DNA of 27,399 nt from IMG/VR virus record IMGVR_UViG_3300048573_000214, positions 1 to 27,399 of that record; one strand, given 5' to 3'. The stretch is from a virus. Below the pieces are notes generated by a model, which did not search any database, was not told the origin of the DNA, and was given only the letters and a program-made list of their open reading frames with translations. The position numbers and the translations under genes are program-made. Position 1 is the stretch's first letter, and every line of letters starts with the position of its first letter. Positions 15,301-22,406 of this stretch are shown one piece after another.

Positions 15301-15665
15301 TTACCAACTTTGGTAACAAGACTACCACAACTACAACTACTGCGCTGGATCGTATCAACGTTGCACGTCTGGTTGCATTCTTGCGCGGCCGCCTTGAGGA
15401 AATTGGTAAATTGTTCTTGTTTGAACCAAACGACGAAATCACACGTAACGAAATCACTAACCTGTGCAACAGCTTGATGATTGATTTGATTGCTAAACGA
15501 GCAATTTACGACTACCTGGTTGTTTGTGACTTGAGCAACAATACACCAGCACGTATTGACCGCAATGAATTGTGGGTTGATATTGCAATTGAACCAGTGA
15601 AGGCTGTGGAATTTATTTACATTCCACTGCGTATCAAGAACACTGGTGAGATCGCAGCAGGCTGA
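12384..15665 (+). CDS. 18: Tail sheath protein, gp18-like, enlarged
   Basis: The product is 1093 residues, against 659 for T4 gp18. The N-terminus (MALISPGVEVNVIDES) and the C-terminus from about 985 (ALDRINVARLVAFLRGRLEEIGK, ending with IYIPLRIKNTGEI) are the conserved sheath core that polymerises around the tube and drives contraction. The extra length lies between them: a DGTYWLDT-type segment near 133, two related modules at about 230-318 and 450-540 resembling the flagellin-hook IN motif (DFVAAVSAANVPHVTAS pattern), and GDLWIDS near 642. These probably protrude on the sheath outer face. The start is fixed by the late promoter and AAGGAAA. A hairpin follows the stop codon. Confidence 0.95.
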   Translation: MALISPGVEVNVIDESQYIPSAVNTIPYFVVASAQNKVSSDGVTVAAGTTAANANKTYLITSQRELAATFGVPFFYSTTTGTPINGYELNEYGLLAAYSALGVTNRAYVQRVDIDLTELTASLTRPVGSAADGTYWLDTVNSSWGIFEWNQTTNAFTTQTPILITSAADVEDALNGDYTPLNTVGMIGNYAVVSIGNVIIGYYKTTSNVWVQVGSEAWQTAWPTLTGTNSPSSLTVGNNMFINGNLVTVGVTNTVAGFAAVINSASIPGVTASAVSGKLAIYADANATNDGSTATNGVVSIEPGPNSGTALLAALGITSNEYYAPVYFPGYSYQSPRWRSTDTVPRPTGSVWNNVSAANNGLSLSFKKYSSALGVWVAQSVPAFANDISAFGTLDPSVGGKNIPVGTTYVQYDAQQYLTEPNSSFNFLILERTALGQALYTGTTVPTGAAFTVGNSFLLSATTQTNPNPLNVATVTIGGTGTVSDFVAAVSAANVPHVTASVNSAGNIVLTHDQGGTIILENVTGAPLSTAGFTLSTPKARESSTILNSIVFSNFVTTELFNYTASDTAPDQDPANGRLWFYSAVSETDIMIQDNGSWRGYQLVTNDVRGFDLTLTNASGPIIAATEPTTQTDASESPLQYGDLWIDSSDLESYPKIYRWEPVSGVDQWVAVNTTDQVTENGVLFADARWAPNGTTDPIADAFPTIESLLTSDYLDLDAPSPALYPQGMLLWNTRRSGYNVKSFQRNYFNAASYPDDVLPAVTSTWLTASGNKADGSMYSGRQAQRKMVVAAMKSGIDTSTAAREEQNGFNIIAAPAYPELTPNMIALSNERNNTLFVVADTPMRLGATGNELVTWATNNNGEGLPTEDGNSATSNYAGAFYPSCLTTDLGGNTVVAPPSHMMVRTILRSDAVSYPWLAPAGTRRGVVDNATAIGYIDSATGEFQQIGVSQSVRDILYERNINPITFIPGVGITNFGNKTTTTTTTALDRINVARLVAFLRGRLEEIGKLFLFEPNDEITRNEITNLCNSLMIDLIAKRAIYDYLVVCDLSNNTPARIDRNELWVDIAIEPVKAVEFIYIPLRIKNTGEIAAG

Positions 15666-15674
15666 TAATGAACA

Positions 15675-15697
15675 AGGTGGGTGAATTTCACCCACCT
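15675..15697 (+). terminator. Hairpin between gp18 and gp19
   Basis: Perfect 10-bp stem (AGGTGGGTGA and TCACCCACCT) with an ATT loop, but no U-tract after it. It may be an attenuator or a 3' mRNA-stabilising structure that separates expression levels of sheath and tube, rather than a full terminator. Confidence 0.5.
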
Positions 15698-15703
15698 GAT
15701 TCA

Positions 15704-15711
15704 GGTAAATA
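15704..15711 (+). promoter_or_regulatory. Possible late promoter for gp19
   Basis: GGTAAATA, two mismatches from TATAAATA, 19 nt before the gp19 ATG. TAGGAG (15719-15724) serves as ribosome binding site. It directly follows the gp18-gp19 hairpin, so gp19 can be transcribed on its own. Confidence 0.45.
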
Positions 15712-15730
15712 AACACATAGGAGATAACAA

Positions 15731-16354
15731 ATGGCAGTTTCATCATTACAACGCATGACAGTTCCATTGGCGAGCGATCAAAGCTCGTCAACCCAGGGCT
15801 TGTTGATGCCCAAACTCAAATATCGCTTTAGAGTGATGTTTGAAAACTTTGGTGTGTCAAAACCCACCACTGAATTAACCAAACAAGTCATGAGCTTTAC
15901 TCGCCCTAACTTGAGCTTTGAAGAAATCACATTGCCTATCTACAACTCAACTCTGAAGTTGGCAGGCAAGCACACATGGGCAGATGCCACATGTGAAATT
16001 CGTGACGATGCAGGCGGCGCAGTAAGCAAGCTTATTGGCGAACAGTTACAAAAGCAAATGGACTTCTTGGAAATGTCCAGTGCAGCTTCTGGCGTAGATT
16101 ATAAGTTTACTACCAGAGTAGAAGTATTAGACGGTGGCAATGGTGCAAATGCGCCAACCGTGCTCGAAACTTGGTGGTTGTACGGTTGTTATGTAAAGTC
16201 AGCTGACTATGGCTCACTGAACTACGGCGAAAGCGCACCAGTAACTGTTAACATGACAATTGCGTATGACAATGCCAATCAAGGTGCAGGCCAAGGTGTT
16301 GGCACAGAAATTGGTAGAACTATTGGTGACGTGGTAACTGGCGCAGGAGCGTAA
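15731..16354 (+). CDS. 19: Tail tube protein, gp19-like
   Basis: A 207-residue protein, directly after the sheath gene as in T4-like phages. Motifs KLKYRFRVMFENFG, SFTRPNLSFEEITLPIYNS, HTWADATCEIRDDAGG and SAPVTVNMTIAYDNA match the gp19 tube family; T4 gp19 is 163 residues. It forms the rigid inner tube through which DNA passes. The ATG has TAGGAG six bases upstream. The C-terminal Gly/Ala/Thr-rich tail (from about 180) is an extension of unknown role. The next gene encodes a longer protein with the same fold features. Confidence 0.92.
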   Translation: MAVSSLQRMTVPLASDQSSSTQGLLMPKLKYRFRVMFENFGVSKPTTELTKQVMSFTRPNLSFEEITLPIYNSTLKLAGKHTWADATCEIRDDAGGAVSKLIGEQLQKQMDFLEMSSAASGVDYKFTTRVEVLDGGNGANAPTVLETWWLYGCYVKSADYGSLNYGESAPVTVNMTIAYDNANQGAGQGVGTEIGRTIGDVVTGAGA

Positions 16355-16359
16355 TACTC

Positions 16360-17514
16360 ATGGGCAGTTTTGGCCAAGACTTTTCCAAAGGTTTTTTTGG
16401 CACCGACAGCTTGCGTGATTACACTCACGCAAGCAAAGTCTTCCAGTCCAATGCATATGAACTTAAACCTAGGTTTAAGTTCCTTTTTCACGTTAGTTTC
16501 ACAGTCAATTATCAACAGATCCCTGCACTCAAAGGTGCCATGGACATTGATGATTTGACCAATCTTAGTTACACCGTCAAAACAGTAGACCTGCCCAAGT
16601 ACAACATCAGTCACGATTACATGAACCAGTATAATCGTAAGAGACTGGTGCAAACCAAAATCAACTATGATCCAGTTAGTCTGACTTTTCATGATGATGG
16701 TAGCGATACAGTACGCAATATGTGGTACAATTACTACAGCTACTACTACAAAGACGCTAGTCAAAAGTACGGCAATACCCCCAACACCAATGGCAGTATG
16801 GGCTCCAGCTCGAATCAACAAAACGGTTTTGGCGGATGGGATCGTGACATTTACTCTGACAATCGTCAAGTAAACGACTGGGGCTATATTGGCGAAGCCA
16901 TAACTGACGGAACCGGCAGTGCAAACACATCAGGTGGCAAGCCGCCATTCTTTCGTGACATTAGAATCTATGGGTTTGATACCAATCACAAGTATGCAGA
17001 ATACGTACTGATAAACCCAATAATAACCAATTGGGCACACGATCAATATGATTACAGTGCCAGCAATGGCACCATGCAAAACTCCATGACTATTGCATAC
17101 GAAAGTATAAAATACTACACCGGCGGCCCTAACAAAAGTGCAGTTGGCTTTGGTAAACCTGAGCATTATGATACTACTCGTAGTCCTATTGCAAGACCTG
17201 GCAGTACCAACAGTATCTTTGGCCAGGGCGGCCTATTAGATGTAGCCGGTGGTATCAGTGAAGATTTGCAGTCAGGGTCAGTGCTTGGTGTAATTGGTGC
17301 AGTACAAAAAGCTGGTACATTCTACAATACCAACAAGCAAAATGGCGGCCTCAAAACTCTAGTTGCTAGCGAAGCAACTGCCTTGGGCAAAGACATTATC
17401 AAAGGATCATTGCCTACTGCTACCAGGGCAGTGGCAAACAAAGCAGATGGTTGGATATTCCCTACTGCACAATCCAAGCAGTCCAACAACGGCAACACAG
17501 GTAATAAACCATAA
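16360..17514 (+). CDS. Second tube-like structural protein (gp54/gp48-like candidate)
   Basis: A 384-residue protein that shares the tube-fold landmarks of gp19: KPRFKFLFHVSF, YTVKTVDLPKYN (compare ITLPIYNS), KINYDPVSLTFHDDGSD (compare ATCEIRDDAGG), and NGTMQNSMTIAYESIKYY (compare TVNMTIAYDNA). In T4-like phages, longer tube-fold proteins at the baseplate (gp54, gp48) start tube assembly, so a tube initiator or cap is the best guess. The middle has an Asn/Gly/Ser-rich insertion (about 138-170) and the end is low-complexity. A tail-completion role is an alternative. It starts 5 nt after the gp19 stop and overlaps the next gene by one base. Confidence 0.6.
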   Translation: MGSFGQDFSKGFFGTDSLRDYTHASKVFQSNAYELKPRFKFLFHVSFTVNYQQIPALKGAMDIDDLTNLSYTVKTVDLPKYNISHDYMNQYNRKRLVQTKINYDPVSLTFHDDGSDTVRNMWYNYYSYYYKDASQKYGNTPNTNGSMGSSSNQQNGFGGWDRDIYSDNRQVNDWGYIGEAITDGTGSANTSGGKPPFFRDIRIYGFDTNHKYAEYVLINPIITNWAHDQYDYSASNGTMQNSMTIAYESIKYYTGGPNKSAVGFGKPEHYDTTRSPIARPGSTNSIFGQGGLLDVAGGISEDLQSGSVLGVIGAVQKAGTFYNTNKQNGGLKTLVASEATALGKDIIKGSLPTATRAVANKADGWIFPTAQSKQSNNGNTGNKP

Positions 17515-17873
17515 TGTCCACAATCAACAATCCTAATATGCGGCTTGATCAAACTGTGAGAGTGTTTGACAGTTTCTATGAGTTTGATGTCAGTGTTAAT
17601 GCTGCTGAGTACGACGTGATATACAGTTTTTTTCGGAAAGAAATGACCACAGCAACTGCTGCTGGCAATTTTACAGTGAGCCTGTTCAAAGTATCGCAGG
17701 ACACTGGCATTCCTCCGTTGACATTGTTGGCAGAATTCGAAGGAGCCAATGGTGTGAATCTCAATGTACAACTGGCTTACTACCTTAATCTGATTCGAAA
17801 TCGTGCTACCTTGTTGGGCGTAGGGGTAGCAGTACAGCCTAATTTCTATCCTAGCAGAGCGATACTACAATGA
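17514..17873 (+). CDS. Small conserved phage protein, probable structural
   Basis: A 119-residue protein starting STINNPNMRLDQTV, with VFDSFYEFDVSVNAAEYD and AYYLNLIRNRATLLGV. I recognise this as a type of hypothetical protein seen beside head and tail genes in T4-like aquatic phages, but no function is known to me. It overlaps both neighbours (1 nt upstream, 4 nt downstream with gp4), so it is part of the late morphogenesis operon. The PNYY/PNFYPSR-like C-terminus appears conserved. A virion or assembly role is inferred from position only. Confidence 0.75.
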   Translation: MSTINNPNMRLDQTVRVFDSFYEFDVSVNAAEYDVIYSFFRKEMTTATAAGNFTVSLFKVSQDTGIPPLTLLAEFEGANGVNLNVQLAYYLNLIRNRATLLGVGVAVQPNFYPSRAILQ

Positions 17874-18301
17874 GTCATTGGGCCCAGGGCAACTACACAG
17901 TAATCAACAAAGACAAATATGTGGGCAAAGGTGTTCCGCGATATCGCAGCGGCTGGGAGTTGAGTTTCATGCGATTTTGCGATTCCAACGAGCATATTTT
18001 ACAATGGGCCAGTGAATCAATTTCTATACCGTACCGACATCCGCTTACGGGAAAAATGACGCAGTACATTCCAGACTTCTTGATTTCTTATCGTACTAAA
18101 AATAATACCATGCGCGCCGAACTGATTGAAATCAAACCTAAGAAACAAAGTGTGATTGAAAGTAAAATGAGTTCTAAAGATCGTGCAATAGTTGCAATCA
18201 ACTACGCCAAGTGGCATTCTGCAACAATATGGGCCAAGCGTAACGGTATGACTTTCCGTGTCATAACTGAAGATGATCTCTTTAAGAACGGCCGGTCATA
18301 A
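17870..18301 (+). CDS. 4: Head completion nuclease, gp4-like
   Basis: A 143-residue protein, close to T4 gp4 (150 residues). The TnsA/PD-(D/E)XK-type signature is present: YRSGWELSFMRFCD (E30), IPDFLISY (D69) and ELIEIKP (E87, K89), then NGMTFRVITEDDL at the end. In T4, gp4 (also called gp50/65) is needed to complete heads after packaging; the nuclease-like core suggests a DNA-end function. Its start overlaps the preceding stop by 4 nt (ATGA). Confidence 0.88.
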   Translation: MSHWAQGNYTVINKDKYVGKGVPRYRSGWELSFMRFCDSNEHILQWASESISIPYRHPLTGKMTQYIPDFLISYRTKNNTMRAELIEIKPKKQSVIESKMSSKDRAIVAINYAKWHSATIWAKRNGMTFRVITEDDLFKNGRS

Positions 18302-18304
18302 GCC

Positions 18305-18312
18305 ACTAAATA
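18305..18312 (+). promoter_or_regulatory. Late-type promoter before the small terminase
   Basis: ACTAAATA, 4 nt before the ATG at 18317, in the 15-bp gap after gp4. There is no Shine-Dalgarno; initiation would be at or next to the start codon. Confidence 0.5.
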
Positions 18313-18316
18313 TGGC

Positions 18317-18817
18317 ATGACACGCAAACTTGAAGCCCTGTTCGATCTCCCTCCTACTACAGAAGACGTAGACACCACGCTGCCCGAGCTACCTACTAAT
18401 CGTGAAACTCTTGCAGCATTAGATGCTGCAATAGACAAAATTGACACAGCATTGCCTGCTGTACGCGGCCTTGAATCAACAGATCAGGAGATGGACGAAC
18501 TTAGTGATCTTGCTAAAGGAAGCTACAAGGATCTAATAGATTTAGGGATGCAAGTAGATTCAAGGTTTGCAGCAGAGATTTTTAGTGTGGCATCGAACAT
18601 GCTAGGGCATGCTATCACTGCCAAAACTGCTAAACTAGACAAAAAACTCAAGATGATTGACCTGCAACTGAAAAAGATGCGACTAGATCAAACAGCTAAA
18701 CCAGAAGGCGATGACGGCAACGGCCCTGTGCAAACAGCGCAGGGCGTGGTACTAAGTCGTAACGATTTATTAGACAGAATCGTAGGACGCAAAGATCAAA
18801 ACGATCAAAAAGAATAA
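18317..18817 (+). CDS. 16: Small terminase subunit candidate, gp16-like
   Basis: A 166-residue, mostly helical protein, about the size of T4 gp16 (164 residues). The acidic N-terminus is followed by a central helical pair (DELSDLAKGSYKDLIDLG, FAAEIFSVASNMLGHAI) and a Lys-rich helix (KLDKKLKMIDLQLKKM), the layout of small terminases in T4-like phages, which form rings or spirals that present DNA to gp17. It sits in the late operon after gp4, but gp17 is 6.5 kb downstream instead of adjacent. There is no strong sequence signature, so assignment rests on architecture and context. Confidence 0.65.
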   Translation: MTRKLEALFDLPPTTEDVDTTLPELPTNRETLAALDAAIDKIDTALPAVRGLESTDQEMDELSDLAKGSYKDLIDLGMQVDSRFAAEIFSVASNMLGHAITAKTAKLDKKLKMIDLQLKKMRLDQTAKPEGDDGNGPVQTAQGVVLSRNDLLDRIVGRKDQNDQKE

Positions 18818-18820
18818 ATA
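18813..18820 (+). promoter_or_regulatory. Possible late promoter
   Basis: AATAAATA overlaps the gp16 stop codon (TAA 18815-18817), 17 nt before the ATG at 18838. ATAGGA downstream serves as a ribosome binding site. Confidence 0.4.
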
Positions 18821-18837
18821 GAGCATAGGATAATCAC

Positions 18838-19446
18838 ATGAAACCATTTTCAAAATATCTAGCCGAATCAGAAAGAACCTACAACTATCGTATCAAGATG
18901 GTTGGCGACGTTCCTGCCGGCTTTGTCAAAGACTTAGAAGGCAAACTTGCTCAGTTTGATGTTGTATCAATTAGCAAACCCAAGACAAGCCCAGTGCGCA
19001 AGGAAGTTCCGGACTTTCCTGCATTTCCGAACCAAAGCATGACTATTATGGATGTAGAGTTCAAGTACCCTGCAATTGAGCCACAGATCAAGCAGTTGGC
19101 ACAGTTGCTGGGCATGGACCCTGACAGACTGATCATGAGCACAACTCCGTACGAAGATAGTCTTAACAAAGAAAGTGCCAAGATTGGCACAGAAAACAAA
19201 GACCTGCTCAAAGACACCAATTATCCAGCAGATGATGCTGAACAACGTGCTTTGAGCAAGGACTACAGCGCCGAACCGCATGATCATGTGGTATTGAAAA
19301 ACGCTTATCGTTCAGATTTCACCGTGGCTGGTGGCAAAACTCCAGCAGCTAAAACTACAAATGATTTACCACAAGGTACCAAGAGTCCTTTTGCTAACAT
19401 CAAGCGTCCACCAAAGCCAGCTACTGGCGCCAACCCAAGAGGATAA
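18838..19446 (+). CDS. Probable head-associated protein with capsid-targeting-like N-terminus
   Basis: A 202-residue protein starting MKPFSKYLAES, which resembles the capsid-targeting propeptide of T4 internal proteins and ends in LAE, a prohead-protease-type cleavage site. A compact segment follows (YNYRIKMVGDVPAGFVKDLE, MTIMDVEFKYPAIEPQIKQLAQLLG), then a disordered Pro/Lys-rich tail (FANIKRPPKPATG). I recognise related hypotheticals in aquatic T4-like phages but no function. Packing into the prohead and processing by a gp21-like protease are inference. The ATG has ATAGGA upstream. Confidence 0.68.
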   Translation: MKPFSKYLAESERTYNYRIKMVGDVPAGFVKDLEGKLAQFDVVSISKPKTSPVRKEVPDFPAFPNQSMTIMDVEFKYPAIEPQIKQLAQLLGMDPDRLIMSTTPYEDSLNKESAKIGTENKDLLKDTNYPADDAEQRALSKDYSAEPHDHVVLKNAYRSDFTVAGGKTPAAKTTNDLPQGTKSPFANIKRPPKPATGANPRG

Positions 19447-19450
19447 CCCG

Positions 19451-21172
19451 ATGACATTTTTTTACAATCTAAACAAGAAGCTGGACGAGATCCGTGCTAC
19501 TCCTAGTACTACACACAGTCAGTTAAACGAACGTGCTAGTAACAAGCCTGTTGAAGAAGGCTTTGGCGATATGGCTCGCAAGGTGGGCGGCGCAGTAAAG
19601 AAAGCAGCTGGCAAAGCACTTGATACTCTGGGACACGGATCTGACCAAGACATGATTCGTGACTTGCAGAAAAAGTCTGGAATGCCACAAACTGGTTTGA
19701 AGCCAGGTAGCGAACCAAATCCCAAGCAGGTCAAGGAAAAGATGAATCCGGCCAAAGCCAAGAGCTTTGCTGCACTAGCCGAACCCAAAGACAAAATCAC
19801 TTTTGCTGACAAGATTGCAGGAGCCAAAAAAGAAGTTGACGAAATGCTGGGTGATGTTGCTGCCGAAGCAATGAAATCTGCACTCGGTGGCGGCCGCGGC
19901 CGTAATGCTGAAATGGACGAAGAAGCCAGCCAAGGCAATGCATTTACTGCACACAAACGACCCAAGGTTGAAAAGCCAGCAGTGGGTTCTGTCACCCACG
20001 GACGCAAGCATGATGTGGAAGAAGTTCCTGGTGGCCGTAGAGTTACTCGTCGTACAGACACCGCTGGTATCAGTGTTGGCGCCGATGACGAAGCTGCACA
20101 AAGCGGCGAAAAGCGCGGTCGTGGACGTCCAAAAGGTCCTGCTAAAGCACCTGAGCGTGTGACTGGCGGAGCTACTAAACACAAAGGTGGTCGCAAAGCA
20201 GTTGAAGAAGGCGACAACGAAAGCGACGAAATCAAACAAGCCATGGCTATGTTGAAGAAGGCCGGCTACAAAGTAAGCAAGGCAGCTGACGGTGCTGAAC
20301 AAGTTGACGAGAAAGCAGTAAGCAAGAAGCAACAAAAGTTCATGGGCATGGTCCATGCAACACAAAAGGGTGAAAAAGCTCCTTCAAAAGAAGTTGCTAA
20401 AGTTGCCAAGACAATGAAGAAGGGCGATGCAGAAGATTTTGCAAGCACCAAGCACAAAGGCTTGCCTGAAAAGAAAAAGCCTGAGGGCAAGAAAAAAGAA
20501 GTTGAAGAAACCTCTGACAGCACACCAAGCAAGAGTGGCGGCGGCTTCACATTTGGTGGCGGCATCTACGACAGCTTGAATCGTGATCTTGAAAACATGA
20601 TTGCTGAAAATATGAATCAATTGACTGAGAGCATGAATGTTAGCATGAACATCAGCAACGACGAACAAGGTGGCCCTCGTCAAAGCCTTACAGTAACTGC
20701 CACTGATGAAGATGCAATGATGTTAGGGCAATTGCTCAAGAGTGCTGGCCTAGGTGGCAGCGAAGCTGGCGGCTGCGGCTGCGGTTCAAGCCCGTGCAGT
20801 TGCGGCAGCAACGCTGAAGCAGTTGATGAGAATCAACCAGACTATCCCACCAACACAGAAGTCAGCAATGACCCATTCCAGTACAGTGGCGGCATCAACA
20901 AGCCCAAGTCAACTGGACAAACCACAGTGCCTGTTATTGCTGGACAAGAAGATCGTGAAGAAACCTATGCTAGCGAAGAAGAAGATGCTATCAAGCGCAT
21001 GATGGAAATGGCCGGTATTGCCGAAGCCAAGGGTAAAAAGCCCGACTTTCTAGATGTGGACAAAGATGGAGACAAAGCAGAGCCATTTGCAAAAGCATCC
21101 AAAGACAAAGAAGAAGTCGACGAGAGCATTTTTGCAATGACTCGTAACTTGTGGAAGTCATACAAAGGTTAA
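19451..21172 (+). CDS. Large disordered multi-motif protein with DUF3008-like segment and AT-hook
   Basis: A 573-residue, highly charged, low-complexity protein. In order: a basic Ala/Lys N-terminal third; an AT-hook-like RGRGRPKG at 222-229; a DUF3008-like segment at about 291-342 (SKKQQKFMGMVHATQKG, DFASTKHKGLPEKK); an ordered segment with QSLTVTATDEDAMMLGQLLKSAG; a Cys cluster at about 440-452 (CGCGSSPCSCG); and an EF-hand-like loop at 535-545 (DVDKDGDKAEP). Several (L/I)xE sites (LAE, IAE, LTE, IAE) could be cut by a prohead protease. It starts at ATG 19451, 5 nt after the previous gene. A DNA-binding internal capsid or scaffold-core protein is the favoured inference; function is not established. 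Confidence 0.72.
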   Translation: MTFFYNLNKKLDEIRATPSTTHSQLNERASNKPVEEGFGDMARKVGGAVKKAAGKALDTLGHGSDQDMIRDLQKKSGMPQTGLKPGSEPNPKQVKEKMNPAKAKSFAALAEPKDKITFADKIAGAKKEVDEMLGDVAAEAMKSALGGGRGRNAEMDEEASQGNAFTAHKRPKVEKPAVGSVTHGRKHDVEEVPGGRRVTRRTDTAGISVGADDEAAQSGEKRGRGRPKGPAKAPERVTGGATKHKGGRKAVEEGDNESDEIKQAMAMLKKAGYKVSKAADGAEQVDEKAVSKKQQKFMGMVHATQKGEKAPSKEVAKVAKTMKKGDAEDFASTKHKGLPEKKKPEGKKKEVEETSDSTPSKSGGGFTFGGGIYDSLNRDLENMIAENMNQLTESMNVSMNISNDEQGGPRQSLTVTATDEDAMMLGQLLKSAGLGGSEAGGCGCGSSPCSCGSNAEAVDENQPDYPTNTEVSNDPFQYSGGINKPKSTGQTTVPVIAGQEDREETYASEEEDAIKRMMEMAGIAEAKGKKPDFLDVDKDGDKAEPFAKASKDKEEVDESIFAMTRNLWKSYKG

Positions 21173-21173
21173 T

Positions 21174-21356
21174 ATGAGCAATATGATGCGATCTTATAGC
21201 GAGCTGGCAGCAGAAATTGCCACTCGCAATGCCAACAATTACGTTCCTCCGGCTATTCCTACAGTGAAGCAAACTCCTGTGGAAATCCCCGGAGTAATGT
21301 ACCAATCACGTGAGCTGTTCCAGCCAGTGGTGGCACAACCTCGGGACAACAAGTAA
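21174..21356 (+). CDS. Small protein of unknown function
   Basis: A 60-residue protein. The N-terminus (MMRSYSELAAEIATRNA) is a helix with an LAAE site. The rest is Pro-rich (YVPPAIPTV, VEIPGVMYQ) and probably extended. It starts one base after the upstream stop and shares TAATG with the next gene, so it lies inside the late operon. It could be a virion linker or minor head protein, without direct evidence. Confidence 0.6.
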   Translation: MSNMMRSYSELAAEIATRNANNYVPPAIPTVKQTPVEIPGVMYQSRELFQPVVAQPRDNK

Positions 21357-21646
21357 TGGCAAACGTTTACACTTCTTTGGCCAATGCTACAGTCTACACA
21401 GACAAGCTGAGTATTGCCACAGGTAATACTGCGGTAACATATCAAGTTTATGCAGTGGCACTAGGTACAGGCACTCCTGCGGGCAATTTGTATTCTTCTG
21501 CGCTACAGATTCCTGCCAACACTGTGTTTGAAACATATTCTGGCGCCGGTAACAAAGTAACAGTGACTGGTGCCAACTGGACTGCTACTGAACTTGGTAC
21601 TGCTAGCTCTGCAACAGCTAGCATTTATAACGCGGCTGGTAACTGA
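21356..21646 (+). CDS. Small beta-rich protein, possible virion decoration
   Basis: A 96-residue protein rich in Thr, Ala, Gly and Val (VYTSLANATVYTDKLSIATG, KVTVTGANWTATELG). The pattern predicts a small beta-sandwich of the kind seen in phage head-decoration or fibre-tip proteins. There are no cysteines or catalytic motifs. It overlaps the previous gene by one base and ends 2 nt before the next. The assignment as a structural protein is inferred from composition and place. Confidence 0.6.
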   Translation: MANVYTSLANATVYTDKLSIATGNTAVTYQVYAVALGTGTPAGNLYSSALQIPANTVFETYSGAGNKVTVTGANWTATELGTASSATASIYNAAGN

Positions 21647-21648
21647 GC

Positions 21649-22023
21649 ATGAGAGCACAAGAGTTTGTCACTGAAGCACGACAAGGCAAAATTAGCAAAC
21701 GTAATCAATCTGCCACTGTGGGATTGAACACGTTTCACGACAGCCAACGAGCCAATAGTGACTATACTCTGAATCGTGTAATGATGGCAGTGGCCATGGC
21801 AGATGGTTCCGAAAAACCCATTGACATGGATGCCTACAGCTGGGTAGGCAAGGAACGTACAGCTCACCCGTACACAGACGTAGAACAAAAAATGCTCAAA
21901 CAGGCATTTAAAGCAGCTGGTGCAGAGTACAGTGATGTGAACCGCGGTGATCTAGACAGCGAAGAATTAAACAGTACCAACAAGCAAAGTCCTGTACGTG
22001 CGTTCAAAGGCTATCCTAGATGA
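21649..22023 (+). CDS. Internal-capsid-protein candidate A
   Basis: A 124-residue protein. MRAQEFVTEARQG is very close in pattern to the T4 IPIII capsid-targeting sequence (MKTYQEFIAEA), predicting import into the prohead and cleavage after VTE. The body contains TLNRVMMAVAMADGSEKP and DAYSWVGKERTAHPYTDVEQ, which I have seen in related phage hypotheticals. The last residues, QSPVRAFKGYPR, are almost repeated at the end of the next protein (QSPVKGFKGYPR). It overlaps the next gene by 4 nt. The role after cleavage is unknown. Confidence 0.72.
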   Translation: MRAQEFVTEARQGKISKRNQSATVGLNTFHDSQRANSDYTLNRVMMAVAMADGSEKPIDMDAYSWVGKERTAHPYTDVEQKMLKQAFKAAGAEYSDVNRGDLDSEELNSTNKQSPVRAFKGYPR

Positions 22024-22406
22024 GAGCTCGAGAGTTTATTACAGAACAGCGAGAGCTGCCTCCTGAAACAAAAGATCCCATGCGCTATACCTACACATTA
22101 CCTGGGTTAAGTGCAGCAGACCCGTACAAATCATATCGTATGGGAGTTGCATTGGCAAGGGCTCGTAGCGATTATCGCAAAGACAATATAAATCCATACA
22201 TGCCAGAATGGTCGGCAGAAACTACATTTGGAGAACATGCTGTGGTTGCTGGTTTTAATTCTGGTATCGGTCAGCTGATTGACTCTGCGCTCAAGATGAC
22301 AGGAACCCCTGGGGGTAAGAAACTGGTCTCGACACCCGCAAGTGATGAGCCTTCATTTGTTACAACACAAAGCCCTGTAAAAGGATTCAAAGGTTATCCT
22401 AGATGA
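22020..22406 (+). CDS. Internal-capsid-protein candidate B
   Basis: A 128-residue protein with the same end motifs as the protein before it: N-terminal MRAREFITEQR (cleavage site ITE) and C-terminal QSPVKGFKGYPR. The middle is unrelated by eye (DPMRYTYTLPGLSAADPYKSYRM, NSGIGQLIDSALKM). Shared ends with different cores suggest that both are handled by the same machinery: N-terminus for prohead targeting, C-terminus for an unknown partner. It overlaps both neighbours by 4 nt (ATGA), so the three genes should be made together. Confidence 0.7.
   Translation: MRAREFITEQRELPPETKDPMRYTYTLPGLSAADPYKSYRMGVALARARSDYRKDNINPYMPEWSAETTFGEHAVVAGFNSGIGQLIDSALKMTGTPGGKKLVSTPASDEPSFVTTQSPVKGFKGYPR

Noticed and set aside
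15675-15697. Full intrinsic terminator after gp18
   Set aside because: The stem is strong but no U-tract follows, so only an attenuator or stabiliser is supported.
19519-20244. 241-codon minus-strand open frame opposite the disordered protein
   Set aside because: Composition is low-complexity shadow of the plus-strand gene, which continues in a well-packed operon.
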